From Ancrocorticia sp039812645 (GTDB taxonomy: Bacteria > Actinomycetota > Actinomycetes > Actinomycetales > Actinomycetaceae): DNA of 23,720 bases. Shown here piece by piece: positions 17,351-23,720 of this stretch (position 1 is the stretch's first letter; every line of letters starts with the position of its first letter). The stretch covers positions 1-23,720 of the forward strand of contig JBDIAV010000047.1 of assembly GCA_039812645.1 (NCBI GenBank). Direction: 5' to 3'. The position numbers were made by a program, and so were the translations under genes. Below the pieces are notes generated by a model, which was not told the origin of the DNA, searched no databases, and worked only from the letters and a program-made list of their open reading frames with translations.

Positions 17351-17365
17351 GGTTCATAGTGAACC
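17351..17365. promoter_or_regulatory. Dyad next to the oxidoreductase start
   Basis: GGTTCA-TAG-TGAACC is a perfect 6-bp inverted repeat ending nine bases before the oxidoreductase ATG. No Shine-Dalgarno sequence precedes that ATG, so the mRNA may be leaderless or the dyad may mask the start. It could be a second operator of the divergent region. Confidence 0.4.
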
Positions 17366-17373
17366 ATAGAACC

Positions 17374-18381
17374 ATGACAACAACGACAGCCATCGGCTAC
17401 ACCTCCAATATGCCCGCCTCACATCCCTCGAGCCTCGTCGAGCGCTCTGTTAAGGTCCCTGAACCCGGCCCGCATGACGTCGTCGTCGACGTTCACGCCG
17501 TGTCAGTCAACCCGGTTGACGTCAAACTGCGCGCCGGATCCCCTCCGGGCAAATTCAGAGTGCTCGGTTTCGACGCCGCCGGTACCGTGCGCTCCGTGGG
17601 TGCGGCCGTCACGCTCATCCACCCGGGCGACGACGTCTTCTACGCTGGCAGCATCGACCGGCCCGGGACAAACCAACGTATCCACGTCGTCGACGAGAGA
17701 ATCGTAGGACGGAAGCCGTCGTCACTCTCCTTTGCGGAAGCTGCCGCACTGCCACTCACAGCGATCACCGCCTGGGAATCGCTCTTTGATCGACTCGGCC
17801 TCACCTCCGACAGCAAAGGAACACTTCTCGTCATTGGCGCAACGGGAGGGGTCGGGTCGATCATGCTTGAACTTGTCGAGGCTCTCTTGCCGCATGTCAG
17901 CGTCATTGCCACAGCGTCCGGTAAAGAGCGGGCAGAGTGGGTGCGTCAGCTTGGCGCGGAACACGTCGTCGACCACCGAAATGACCTGGAAAAGCAGGTT
18001 CTCGATACTGTGCCGGGAGGAGTGGATTGGATCTTCACGGCGTATTCGGATGGCCAACTCGAAAGTTATGCGCGAATGACGAAGCCGTTTGGGCAGATTG
18101 TTGCGATCGACGACGGCCCACGCGACGTTTCGCCACTGAAGAGCACGTGCATCACGTGGCACTGGGAGTTCATGTTCGCCCGCCCTCTTCATCAGACGCC
18201 GGACATGGTGGAGCAGCATCACCTACTCAATCGGGTGGCAGACCTCGTGGACAACGGTCAGATCCACACCACTGCCACCAACATCTTGACGCCGATCAGT
18301 GCGGAAAATCTGCGCCACGCACATGAGCTGGTTGAGAGTGGACGAACACTCGGGAAAGTAGTACTCGACGGCTGGGAGTGA
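17374..18381 (+). CDS. Zinc-free quinone oxidoreductase / alcohol dehydrogenase-like protein
   Basis: A 335-residue medium-chain dehydrogenase/reductase of the zinc-type-ADH-like group (TIGR02817-like). The N-terminal GroES-like fold carries VSVNPVDVKLRAG (43-55) and VLGFDAAGTVRSVG (63-76). The NADPH site is LLVIGATGGVGSI (151-163). The structural and catalytic zinc cysteines are missing, as in quinone oxidoreductases. GTG at 17359 is in frame, but ATG 17374 (MTTTTAIGYT) matches the family start. It is divergent from an HxlR regulator and probably repressed by it. It should reduce quinones or reactive carbonyls with NAD(P)H in the cytoplasm; the exact substrate is unknown. Confidence 0.88.
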   Translation: MTTTTAIGYTSNMPASHPSSLVERSVKVPEPGPHDVVVDVHAVSVNPVDVKLRAGSPPGKFRVLGFDAAGTVRSVGAAVTLIHPGDDVFYAGSIDRPGTNQRIHVVDERIVGRKPSSLSFAEAAALPLTAITAWESLFDRLGLTSDSKGTLLVIGATGGVGSIMLELVEALLPHVSVIATASGKERAEWVRQLGAEHVVDHRNDLEKQVLDTVPGGVDWIFTAYSDGQLESYARMTKPFGQIVAIDDGPRDVSPLKSTCITWHWEFMFARPLHQTPDMVEQHHLLNRVADLVDNGQIHTTATNILTPISAENLRHAHELVESGRTLGKVVLDGWE

Positions 18382-18443
18382 ATCAAAAGGCTACCCAACG
18401 TGGACGCTGGCTGGCAACGATCAGGGCCCAAGCACGTTCTCCG

Positions 18444-18605
18444 TCAGAAATCTCCGCGGCTACTTTCCTGCCCGAGGGCATCGACGAGCTCCTCGGTCGT
18501 CATGAGATTAACACCAATCATCTGAAGGTCAGCAAGCCGCTCGGGCGTTGCCTGGGACACCGCATCCGTCACCACGACTGTACGCAGGTACGGTGTCCCG
18601 CGTGT
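18444..18605 (-). pseudogene. C-terminal remnant of a probable isochorismatase-family hydrolase
   Basis: Reading the minus strand gives 53 sense codons between an upstream in-frame TGA (18606-18608) and a TGA at 18444-18446. The translation includes YLRTVVVTDAVSQATPERLA and MIGVNLMTTEELVDAL. This pattern (hydrophobic strand, VTDA, ATPE, late GV.LMTTEEL) resembles the C-terminal third of isochorismatase/nicotinamidase-like cysteine hydrolases. There is no start codon, no ribosome-binding site and no N-terminal catalytic part in any frame up to 18662. The rest of 18382-18662 shows nothing else. Family assignment is by eye and moderate. Confidence 0.5.
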
Positions 18606-18662
18606 TCACCGACTGGTTAAATCAACTCTGATGGCGAGCAGCCGCGAGCCTCTCACCACGTA

Positions 18663-18944
18663 TCACACCAGGAACTGGAGATCCGAACCGTGATCCGTTA
18701 GTTCACCAAGCCGCGCGTTAAGGGTCTCGTTCTCAGGGTCGGAAAGGTGGGCGGCGAATGCGGCATCGTCCCGGTACTGCTCGATGATGACGATTCGAGT
18801 GGGGATATCCTTGTCCCGATACACCTCGAAACGATCAGATCCCTCCATGGACAAAACATGTGCGGCGTACTCGTCCATGAGGACCTTGACGTCATCAACG
18901 GTATCGGGACGGGCTTCGATTTGGGCGATGAGATTGACGGCCAT
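18663..18944 (-). CDS. Antibiotic biosynthesis monooxygenase (ABM) domain protein
   Basis: A 93-residue protein of the ABM/YgiN-like dimeric alpha-beta barrel fold. MAVNLIAQIEARPDTVDDVKVLMDEYAAHVLSMEG, then FEVYRDKDIPTRIVIIEQYRDDAAFAAHLSDPE, is the standard pattern: beta-strand, helix, the central 'E-Y/W' strand and the AxxAHL helix. The open frame extends to 19064, but ATG at 18942-18944 has a perfect AAGGAGG (18951-18957) six bases upstream and begins with the family's first strand. Such cofactor-free proteins oxidise quinols or act in quinone turnover, which fits the nearby HxlR regulator and quinone oxidoreductase. An operator-like dyad with the TACTAT half-site lies 196 bp upstream. Confidence 0.85.
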   Translation of the reverse strand: MAVNLIAQIEARPDTVDDVKVLMDEYAAHVLSMEGSDRFEVYRDKDIPTRIVIIEQYRDDAAFAAHLSDPENETLNARLGELTDHGSDLQFLV

Positions 18945-19139
18945 GGATGTTCCTCCTTGAACAATGGCGTTGTAATACGTCACCAGTGTGCCACGCCCGG
19001 CATCCTTTCGCGGCGGAATCTTGTGCGCAATGAACGCAAGACTCTGCGCACTTCGCCGCACCACTCCTTGAGTGACAGTCTGGGTCTTTCTTATAGATGA
19101 TTCCGCGGAGTGGAACCTCTGCTAGAGAATGGCCACCGT

Positions 19140-19157
19140 ATTACTATTGTTTGTAAT
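19140..19157. promoter_or_regulatory. Possible second HxlR-type operator
   Basis: ATTAC (19140-19144) and GTAAT (19153-19157) form an inverted repeat with an 8-nt spacer, the same spacer as the 17287-17308 dyad. TACTAT within it equals the reverse complement of ATAGTA in that site. It lies in the AT-rich divergent region between the ABM gene and the membrane-protein gene at 19223. The arms are short, so chance similarity is possible. Confidence 0.3.
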
Positions 19158-19222
19158 TGCTTTTACATTCTTCGACAAGTCATTGACGCCAGCCCGTCGA
19201 TATAATCATCACGGAGGCCACC

Positions 19223-19771
19223 ATGGATGAACCGCAGGTTTACCACCATGACTCACCGTCCAATAACGTGGGCGCTGAAATTCCGAGCGCAGAAAAGCAG
19301 GACACTCGCTCCAGTATCCCCACAGCCAACGGTTCCCAGAGTTTGACGGCCACCAAACGCCCCGCGTGGCTTGACATGCTCTACGGGGTCGTTGTTGGAA
19401 CAGGCATGTTTGTCGTGACGCTCAAGACGGTAGCCGGGATGCTCCTGGGAGTTACTGTGCTTGCTGCTGTCGGCGGATGTACTTTTGCTGCCGAGCGCCG
19501 CTTCGGAAGCCGGCCTCCCGAGATGCCTGAAGGCTCCGAGTCGAAAGATTTCGTGCGCAGTCTGGCATTTCTCGCGGCCGCTATCGCCGGCGGATGGTAC
19601 ATCTTTGATCATTCACCCGAGTGGGATTTGTGGGAGAGAGCAATCGCTTGTGCAGGTGTCGCCATCCTTGCGTCCGCATTCTTCCTACTAGAGGCTGCAT
19701 CGCAGAGACGACGTCTGGCAACAGCAACCCGCGAGTCCGCCTCACTTCCACTCCCGGAGTCGCGTCTGTAA
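19223..19771 (+). CDS. Small four-span membrane protein, function unknown
   Basis: A 182-residue protein with an excellent GGAGG (19212-19216) before the ATG. The first 45 residues are polar and probably disordered. Hydrophobic segments at about 52-67, 70-88, 112-128 and 140-158 suggest four membrane spans. A charged loop with ERRFGSRPPEMPEGSESKD separates spans 2 and 3, and a polar tail follows. No catalytic motif is evident. In related actinobacteria such proteins are often paired with a small winged-helix regulator; here that regulator follows immediately but is broken, so expression may be deregulated. No function is claimed. Confidence 0.7.
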   Translation: MDEPQVYHHDSPSNNVGAEIPSAEKQDTRSSIPTANGSQSLTATKRPAWLDMLYGVVVGTGMFVVTLKTVAGMLLGVTVLAAVGGCTFAAERRFGSRPPEMPEGSESKDFVRSLAFLAAAIAGGWYIFDHSPEWDLWERAIACAGVAILASAFFLLEAASQRRRLATATRESASLPLPESRL

Positions 19772-20115
19772 CTCCACGCTTCGGCAAGTTCGTCCATGTC
19801 CCAGCACGTCTGTCTACGTATTGACGCAGCTCTCTTGACCGTTGACGAATGAGAGTTCAGCGCGCTCGAAGAAGCCATGGGATTGACAAGGTCGTGCCTC
19901 TCTCAGCAGCTTCACGCACTCTCTGACACTGAGTATCTCGTCTTAGAGAAACGCTCACGATCCTTCGGAACGCCTCGGATGTGGATCCGTTTGACCGCCT
20001 TGGGAAAGAAGGCCTGGAGGGAAAGAAGGCCTGGAGTGGACACAGAGAGGCCCAGCTCAGCCCAACGAAGATGACTTCCCCCGGCTCACCACATACACAA
20101 CAGGTAAGTTTGTAG
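19768..20115 (+). pseudogene. Winged-helix (HTH_34/MarR-like) regulator, degraded by three lesions
   Basis: The family's sequence is recoverable only across frames. RFGKFVHVPARL (19780-19815) is in one frame. LRIDAALLTVDE, an in-frame TGA (19850-19852), then EFSALEEAMGLTRSCLSQQL and the wing RSFGTPRMWIRLTALGKKAW are in a second frame. A 17-bp exact tandem duplication (20003-20019 and 20020-20036) then shifts the frame again. Removing one copy gives GKKAWSGHREAQ, matching the usual end of these proteins, and moves the stop to 20113-20115, three bases before the next gene. So a frameshift, a nonsense codon and a duplication are all present. A fragment from ATG 19877 (65 codons) could still be made but lacks most of the DNA-binding domain's first helices. 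Confidence 0.75.
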
Positions 20116-20117
20116 AC

Positions 20118-21272
20118 ATGGCAACTTCCCAAGCGCGGCATTGGCGTACCGCAGCACAAGCGTTGGCTCTCGTACGCCGCCGGGACTCACTGACCCGGAC
20201 AGAGCTAACGAGTTTGCTCGGACTTCGCAGCGGTCCAATCTCCGACCTCGTGAAAAGGCTTGTCCTGGCCAGACTCATCGAGGAAGCCCCGGCTGCCATT
20301 GAAGGTCCTGGCCGTCCTACCTCCACATTGCATGCCCACCCGAACGGTCCGGTGGCTATCGTGCTGGATCTACGCCACGGTGACTGGCGGCTGGGGGTCT
20401 GCGAACTGGACGGCTCCGTTCACATCACAGCACATGGGGCACACGACATCAGCAACCCACCGATGTTACTCGACACCATCGCATCCCACTTCAAAACCTT
20501 GACGACGTCACTCGGCAGCCGCGCCATCGGCGTTGGGGTTGCCGTTCCTGGAATCGTCATGGACGGTCGGGCCAACATGACCATGCGTCGCTGGCCAGAT
20601 ATCGACATGAGTCCGCTCGTTAACGCGACTAGCCTTCCCTTCGTCCTGCGAAATGACGCGACGTTGGCTGGCATGGCCGAGGCACGGCGGCATCCCGTTG
20701 AGCTCAATTCGCTGCTGCATATCGTTGTCGAGGTTGGCGTCGGCGGGGCTTTCGTCGTTGACGGCCAACCTGTTCCTAGTGCGCACGGTCTCCACGGCGA
20801 ATTCGGGCATCTCCCCTTTGGAAATCCGGAAGTGGAGTGCGCCTGCGGTGCTCGAGGATGTTGGACCATCGCCTTCGACATCCCCGAGATCACCCGCCGC
20901 ACAGGCTTGGAACCTGGGGACGATCCTCGCGCCTGGCTCCACACAATCTTCACGAATGCGGACAAATCCGAAACGATCCAGGAACTCCGCGCATCGTTGG
21001 CCGCGAGTCTCGGACGAGGCATCGCGGGCCTCGTCAATGCACTCGATCCGGCGCTCGTCACTCTTGGTGGCCTCGCCAACGATGTCCGTCACGCCTCACC
21101 CACATCCTTCGAGCAGTCCTTTGACACCGGACTGATGAGGGATCATCGAGCCGCTCCCCCACCGGTAACACCAGCGCAAGCTGGCGAATTAGCAACCATG
21201 GTTGGCGCCGGACTTTCCGTATTCGACGAGATCTTCGACGCCGAGTTTCTCGCTAGGTGGGCCTCACAATGA
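20118..21272 (+). CDS. ROK family transcriptional regulator
   Basis: A 384-residue protein with an N-terminal winged helix (about residues 10-60, LTRTELTSLLGLRSGPISDLVKRLVLARLIEE) and a C-terminal ROK (repressor/ORF/kinase) domain. ROK landmarks are IVLDLRHGDWRLGV (81-94), VGVAVPGIV (139-147), LRNDATLAG (177-185), HGLHGEFGHLPF (223-234) and the zinc motif CACGARGC (241-248) with His231. The first phosphate loop lacks the DIGGTK of active sugar kinases, so this is a regulator, probably sensing a sugar or sugar phosphate. The ribosome-binding site is weak (AGGTAAG). It heads a tightly packed operon, overlapping the next gene by four bases. The target genes are not evident here. Confidence 0.88.
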   Translation: MATSQARHWRTAAQALALVRRRDSLTRTELTSLLGLRSGPISDLVKRLVLARLIEEAPAAIEGPGRPTSTLHAHPNGPVAIVLDLRHGDWRLGVCELDGSVHITAHGAHDISNPPMLLDTIASHFKTLTTSLGSRAIGVGVAVPGIVMDGRANMTMRRWPDIDMSPLVNATSLPFVLRNDATLAGMAEARRHPVELNSLLHIVVEVGVGGAFVVDGQPVPSAHGLHGEFGHLPFGNPEVECACGARGCWTIAFDIPEITRRTGLEPGDDPRAWLHTIFTNADKSETIQELRASLAASLGRGIAGLVNALDPALVTLGGLANDVRHASPTSFEQSFDTGLMRDHRAAPPPVTPAQAGELATMVGAGLSVFDEIFDAEFLARWASQ

Positions 21273-21745
21273 TCCGAGCGCTTACCCATCACGAGATTCT
21301 CTCACCGGAGTTCTGGCACCTTTTATGGCGATCATGTGAGTCGGATGACGACACCCTTCATCGCGTCCGTCGCGACATTCTCACCGAGCTCAGCACGATC
21401 GGGGCGGTGGAAAGCGACACCGACGATCGGGACGTCGTCGTCGGTTTTGCCACCTATCAACTCACCGAGCGAGGTGTCACGATCGAGTACATCGCAACGT
21501 CTGAAGCCGCCCAGGGACAAGGGGTAGGAACCCAACTTGTTCGCGCGCTCCAACGCCTCTATCCCGGCGCCGTGATCTTTGCGCAGACCGACGACGACGC
21601 CATCGGCTTCTATCGCGCTCTCGGTTTCGTCGACGCCCCGGCGCCCCGAGATGCCCGATGGCCGGAGCGCCAACGCTACGATTGTGCACTCCACCCATCA
21701 TCGCGAATCCACAAACCACTAGACCTCGGGACAGACCGGAGCTGA
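21269..21745 (+). CDS. GNAT family N-acetyltransferase
   Basis: A 158-residue acetyltransferase. Motif A is IEYIATSEAAQGQGVGTQLVRALQ (about 72-95), with the acetyl-CoA pyrophosphate loop Q82-G87. Motif B is DAIGFYRALGFV (110-121). An in-frame GTG at 21257 exists, but ATG at 21269 overlaps the ROK stop as ATGA, the typical coupled arrangement. It ends one base before the AlkC start, so the three genes form one operon. The acceptor substrate (small amine or protein) cannot be inferred. Confidence 0.87.
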   Translation: MIRALTHHEILSPEFWHLLWRSCESDDDTLHRVRRDILTELSTIGAVESDTDDRDVVVGFATYQLTERGVTIEYIATSEAAQGQGVGTQLVRALQRLYPGAVIFAQTDDDAIGFYRALGFVDAPAPRDARWPERQRYDCALHPSSRIHKPLDLGTDRS

Positions 21746-21746
21746 A

Positions 21747-22886
21747 ATGGCTGATTTTAAAGACGAACTGTCACCAAAGCTCGTCGCGCGCCTCGGGCAC
21801 GAACTCGCGGAGGCCGCCAAGCTTGCTGGCACCTCGACATCGTTCGACCAAGCGACGTTCGAACGGCTCGCCGTCGCCGGCCTCGACCAGCTCGAACTAA
21901 AAGCTCGCACGGACTGGATCGCCCAGGCCCTCGCGGCTACTATGCCGCCCTCCCCCGAGGGGGCTGATCGCATCATCCGCACCGCTCTCGAGAACGACGG
22001 CTTGCATGGATGGGCGTCCATGCCCATCAACGCTTACGTTGCTTCGGCGATGCTCGATCGTCCAGATGTCGCGCTCCCCCTCCTAGCCGCTCTCACTCCT
22101 CGCTACACCGCCGAATTCGCTATCCGTCCATTCATCGACGCTCACTACGAGTTCACGATGAACCAGCTACGCACGTGGACCACCCATCCAGACGAACACG
22201 TGCGGCGGCTTGTTTCGGAGGGTACTCGGCCGCGATTGCCGTGGGGTGCGCGGCTCACCCGCTTTATTGCTGATCCCCTCCCCACGCTGGAGCTGTTGGA
22301 AATGCTTGTCAACGATGAGTCAACGTACGTGCGCCGTTCGGTGGCAAACCATCTCAACGACATCAGCAAGGATCATCCCGCCCGCGTTCTGGATACCGCG
22401 ACAAGATGGGTCCACAGCAGCACCCGGGGTGATTTCGTGGTGCGTCACGGCTTGCGGACACTCATCAAGCAGGGGCACCCAGCAGCTCTCGCTATTCTTG
22501 GTTTCGATAGCGAGGCCCAGATCGAACTGGTGGACCTCAGCTGCTCCCCCTCGATAATCTCCATCGGGGAAGCGACCACTATTTCCTTCACGCTGCGCGC
22601 CACCCACGGGGCACGAACAGTCATTGACTATCTTGTCCACTACCAAGGGGTTCGCGGCCCCAAGGCAGGCAAGGTATTCAAGCTAACTACGCGCGATCTC
22701 CCCGCGGGTAACGCCGTCGATTTCTCGCGCCGCCACCGGTTCGAACACGTCTCGATTCGGACGATTCATCCCGGACCACATCGCATTGAGATCCAGGCAA
22801 ACGGACGCGTGCTGGGAGCAACCGAGGTCAACGTCGTCGCACCAGATGCTGTGGTCTCACTTCCCGCCATTGACGAGGTGGACTAG
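21747..22886 (+). CDS. alkC: AlkC-type DNA alkylation repair glycosylase
   Basis: A 379-residue protein with an N-terminal HEAT-repeat glycosylase domain and a C-terminal Ig-like domain, the AlkC (not AlkD) architecture and length. HEAT landmarks are FAIRPFIDAHYEFTMNQLRTW (124-144), HVRRLVSEGTRPRLPWG (151-167) and YVRRSVANHLNDISKDHP (194-211), the most conserved block. Residues about 258-370 form the beta-rich Ig-like domain (VDLSCSPSIISIGEATTISF). AlkC enzymes excise 3-methyladenine and 3-methylcytosine from DNA. The start lies one base past the GNAT stop, with GGAG about eight bases upstream. The last 30 bp overlap, tail to tail, the end of the opposite-strand reductase gene. Confidence 0.88.
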   Translation: MADFKDELSPKLVARLGHELAEAAKLAGTSTSFDQATFERLAVAGLDQLELKARTDWIAQALAATMPPSPEGADRIIRTALENDGLHGWASMPINAYVASAMLDRPDVALPLLAALTPRYTAEFAIRPFIDAHYEFTMNQLRTWTTHPDEHVRRLVSEGTRPRLPWGARLTRFIADPLPTLELLEMLVNDESTYVRRSVANHLNDISKDHPARVLDTATRWVHSSTRGDFVVRHGLRTLIKQGHPAALAILGFDSEAQIELVDLSCSPSIISIGEATTISFTLRATHGARTVIDYLVHYQGVRGPKAGKVFKLTTRDLPAGNAVDFSRRHRFEHVSIRTIHPGPHRIEIQANGRVLGATEVNVVAPDAVVSLPAIDEVD

Positions 22887-23558
22887 CTCCCTCAGCTCTT
22901 CCAATTGCACGTTTGCTCCAAACGCAGGTGCACCAGGTTGGAGCCGAACGCCGGTAGACACTTCGCCAATCATCAGCGGATCAAACCCCAGGGCATTAAC
23001 GAGGTCCGCAACCGTCTGGACATCATGCGTTTCGTTCCCGGCAATGGCGATCGCCTTTCGCTCGGGAGTACCCGCGGGCCGCGCTTCCTCCTCCAGATCG
23101 TGGTAGCCCATGTGGTTGAGGGCCTTGACCACACGCGATCCGGAAAGGTGGGCTTGAATCAGCTCGCTGGTGTTCACTCCGGAGTCGTTGAGATCGCCTC
23201 GCACGCCGTCCGTTTCCCACCAGTAGTTCATTGCGTCGACGACGAGTTTTCCCTCAAGTATCTTGGGGGACAATTCCCGATATTTGCCAAGCGGAAGCGC
23301 AAGAATGACGACGTCGGCGTCACGCACAGAATCCTCCATGGCAAGCGCTGTGGCCCCCGGAACAAGGACGTCTATAACGAGCGCAATCTTTTCGGGGCTA
23401 CCGGACCCACTGATGTTGACGCGGAAACCCGCCGCCACGGCAAGGCGCGCCAGCACCGTTCCCAACTTCCCCGCACCCAGAATGGCGAGAGTCCGAACAT
23501 GAGTAGGGGACTTCCCGGCTCCCGCGTGTTCCGCTTCTACTAGGGCATTTCTAGCCAC
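22857..23558 (-). CDS. NADPH-dependent F420-reductase-family / NAD(P)-binding protein
   Basis: A 233-residue Rossmann protein of the 'NADP oxidoreductase, coenzyme F420-dependent' family. The dinucleotide loop is TLAILGAGKLGTVLARLA (23-40), preceded by a polar N-terminus of about 20 residues. VVILALPLGKYRELSPKILEGKLVVDAMNYW, SRVVKALNHMGYHDLEEE and FDPLMIGEVSTGVRLQPG follow in family order. The start is GTG at 23556-23558, with GGAGG seven bases upstream. It lies 60 bp downstream of a luciferase-like monooxygenase on the same strand, so flavin or F420 chemistry is plausible. Whether this organism makes F420 is not visible. It overlaps alkC by 30 bp at the 3' ends. Confidence 0.82.
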   Translation of the reverse strand: MARNALVEAEHAGAGKSPTHVRTLAILGAGKLGTVLARLAVAAGFRVNISGSGSPEKIALVIDVLVPGATALAMEDSVRDADVVILALPLGKYRELSPKILEGKLVVDAMNYWWETDGVRGDLNDSGVNTSELIQAHLSGSRVVKALNHMGYHDLEEEARPAGTPERKAIAIAGNETHDVQTVADLVNALGFDPLMIGEVSTGVRLQPGAPAFGANVQLEELRELVHLVNGGK

Positions 23559-23618
23559 GACGTTACCTCCACGTGATCGTCTCGCTTCGACGTCACTTTC
23601 TTCGACTCTCTGAGCAAT

Positions 23619-23720
23619 TTACTTCGACTCAGCCAGCAGCTCACGCACGCGCGGAATCACTTCGGTCCCATATAGCTCCACCGCACGCATGCGCGCTGAG
23701 GCCGCAACCGCTCCCGCATT
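23619..23720 (-). CDS. C-terminus of a luciferase-like (LLM) flavin-dependent monooxygenase, partial
   Basis: The window ends inside this gene; 33 codons and the TAA stop (23619-23621) are visible. The translation ARMRAVELYGTEVIPRVREL followed by LAESK is the typical end of LLM-class oxidoreductases. It would be transcribed before the F420-family reductase, and the 60-bp gap contains only that gene's ribosome-binding site and start region. Cofactor type (FMN or F420) cannot be told from this piece. Confidence 0.7.
   Translation of the reverse strand, partial: NAGAVAASARMRAVELYGTEVIPRVRELLAESK

Noticed and set aside
19183..19206. TTGACG and TATAAT as a promoter for the membrane-protein gene
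   Set aside because: The two hexamers are only 12 bp apart, and TATAAT is so close to GGAGG (six bases) that transcription would start on the ribosome-binding site.

Overview
The window reads as a chromosomal segment of a moderately GC-rich actinobacterium. The evidence is a LpdA-type quinone reductase of the mycobacterial kind, a fused Opp/Dpp double ATPase, many GTG starts, tightly overlapping genes, and actinobacterial-style AbiEi/DUF559, ROK, AlkC and HxlR genes. The overall flavour fits Actinomycetaceae (Trueperella/Arcanobacterium/Schaalia-like), but the genus is a guess. No tRNA, rRNA, CRISPR array, phage or intact insertion sequence was seen.

Layout. 1-370: palindrome-rich non-coding DNA. 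371-1981 (-): Pit phosphate transporter, with PhoP-box-like TTCAC repeats upstream. 2344-3231 (+): class I (Schiff-base) fructose-bisphosphate aldolase; its promoter is covered by a Fur-family (probably Zur) operator, so it may be a zinc-sparing enzyme. 3232-5038: a solitary AbiEi-like/DUF559 nuclease-fold gene lies between two 79-bp hairpin repeats whose central 21 bp is inverted between the copies; then comes a 65-bp CGCACA tract. 5039-12184 (-): LpdA-like flavoprotein downstream of a complete oligopeptide ABC importer operon (binding lipoprotein, two permeases, fused ATPase). 12525-15815 (-): a 1096-residue fused ABC ATPase/FtsX-type permease with a very large extracytoplasmic region. 16032-16769 (+): a short-chain dehydrogenase, divergent from the exporter.

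16941-18944: a redox/quinone module made of an HxlR regulator, a divergent zinc-free quinone oxidoreductase and an ABM-fold monooxygenase. This resembles the QorR/qor2 arrangement of Corynebacterium, with candidate operators in two intergenic regions. A 54-codon remnant of a probable isochorismatase-family hydrolase lies between the last two genes. 19223-20115: a small membrane protein followed by a winged-helix regulator pseudogene with three separate lesions, one an exact 17-bp duplication. 20118-22886 (+): an overlapping ROK regulator - GNAT acetyltransferase - AlkC operon. 22857-23720 (-): an F420/NADP-oxidoreductase-family protein, overlapping alkC tail to tail, downstream of the C-terminus of a luciferase-like monooxygenase.

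The observations most worth following are the hairpin pair with a flipped core around the nuclease gene, the Zur-like switch on the class I aldolase, and the HxlR redox module with a possible shared operator.
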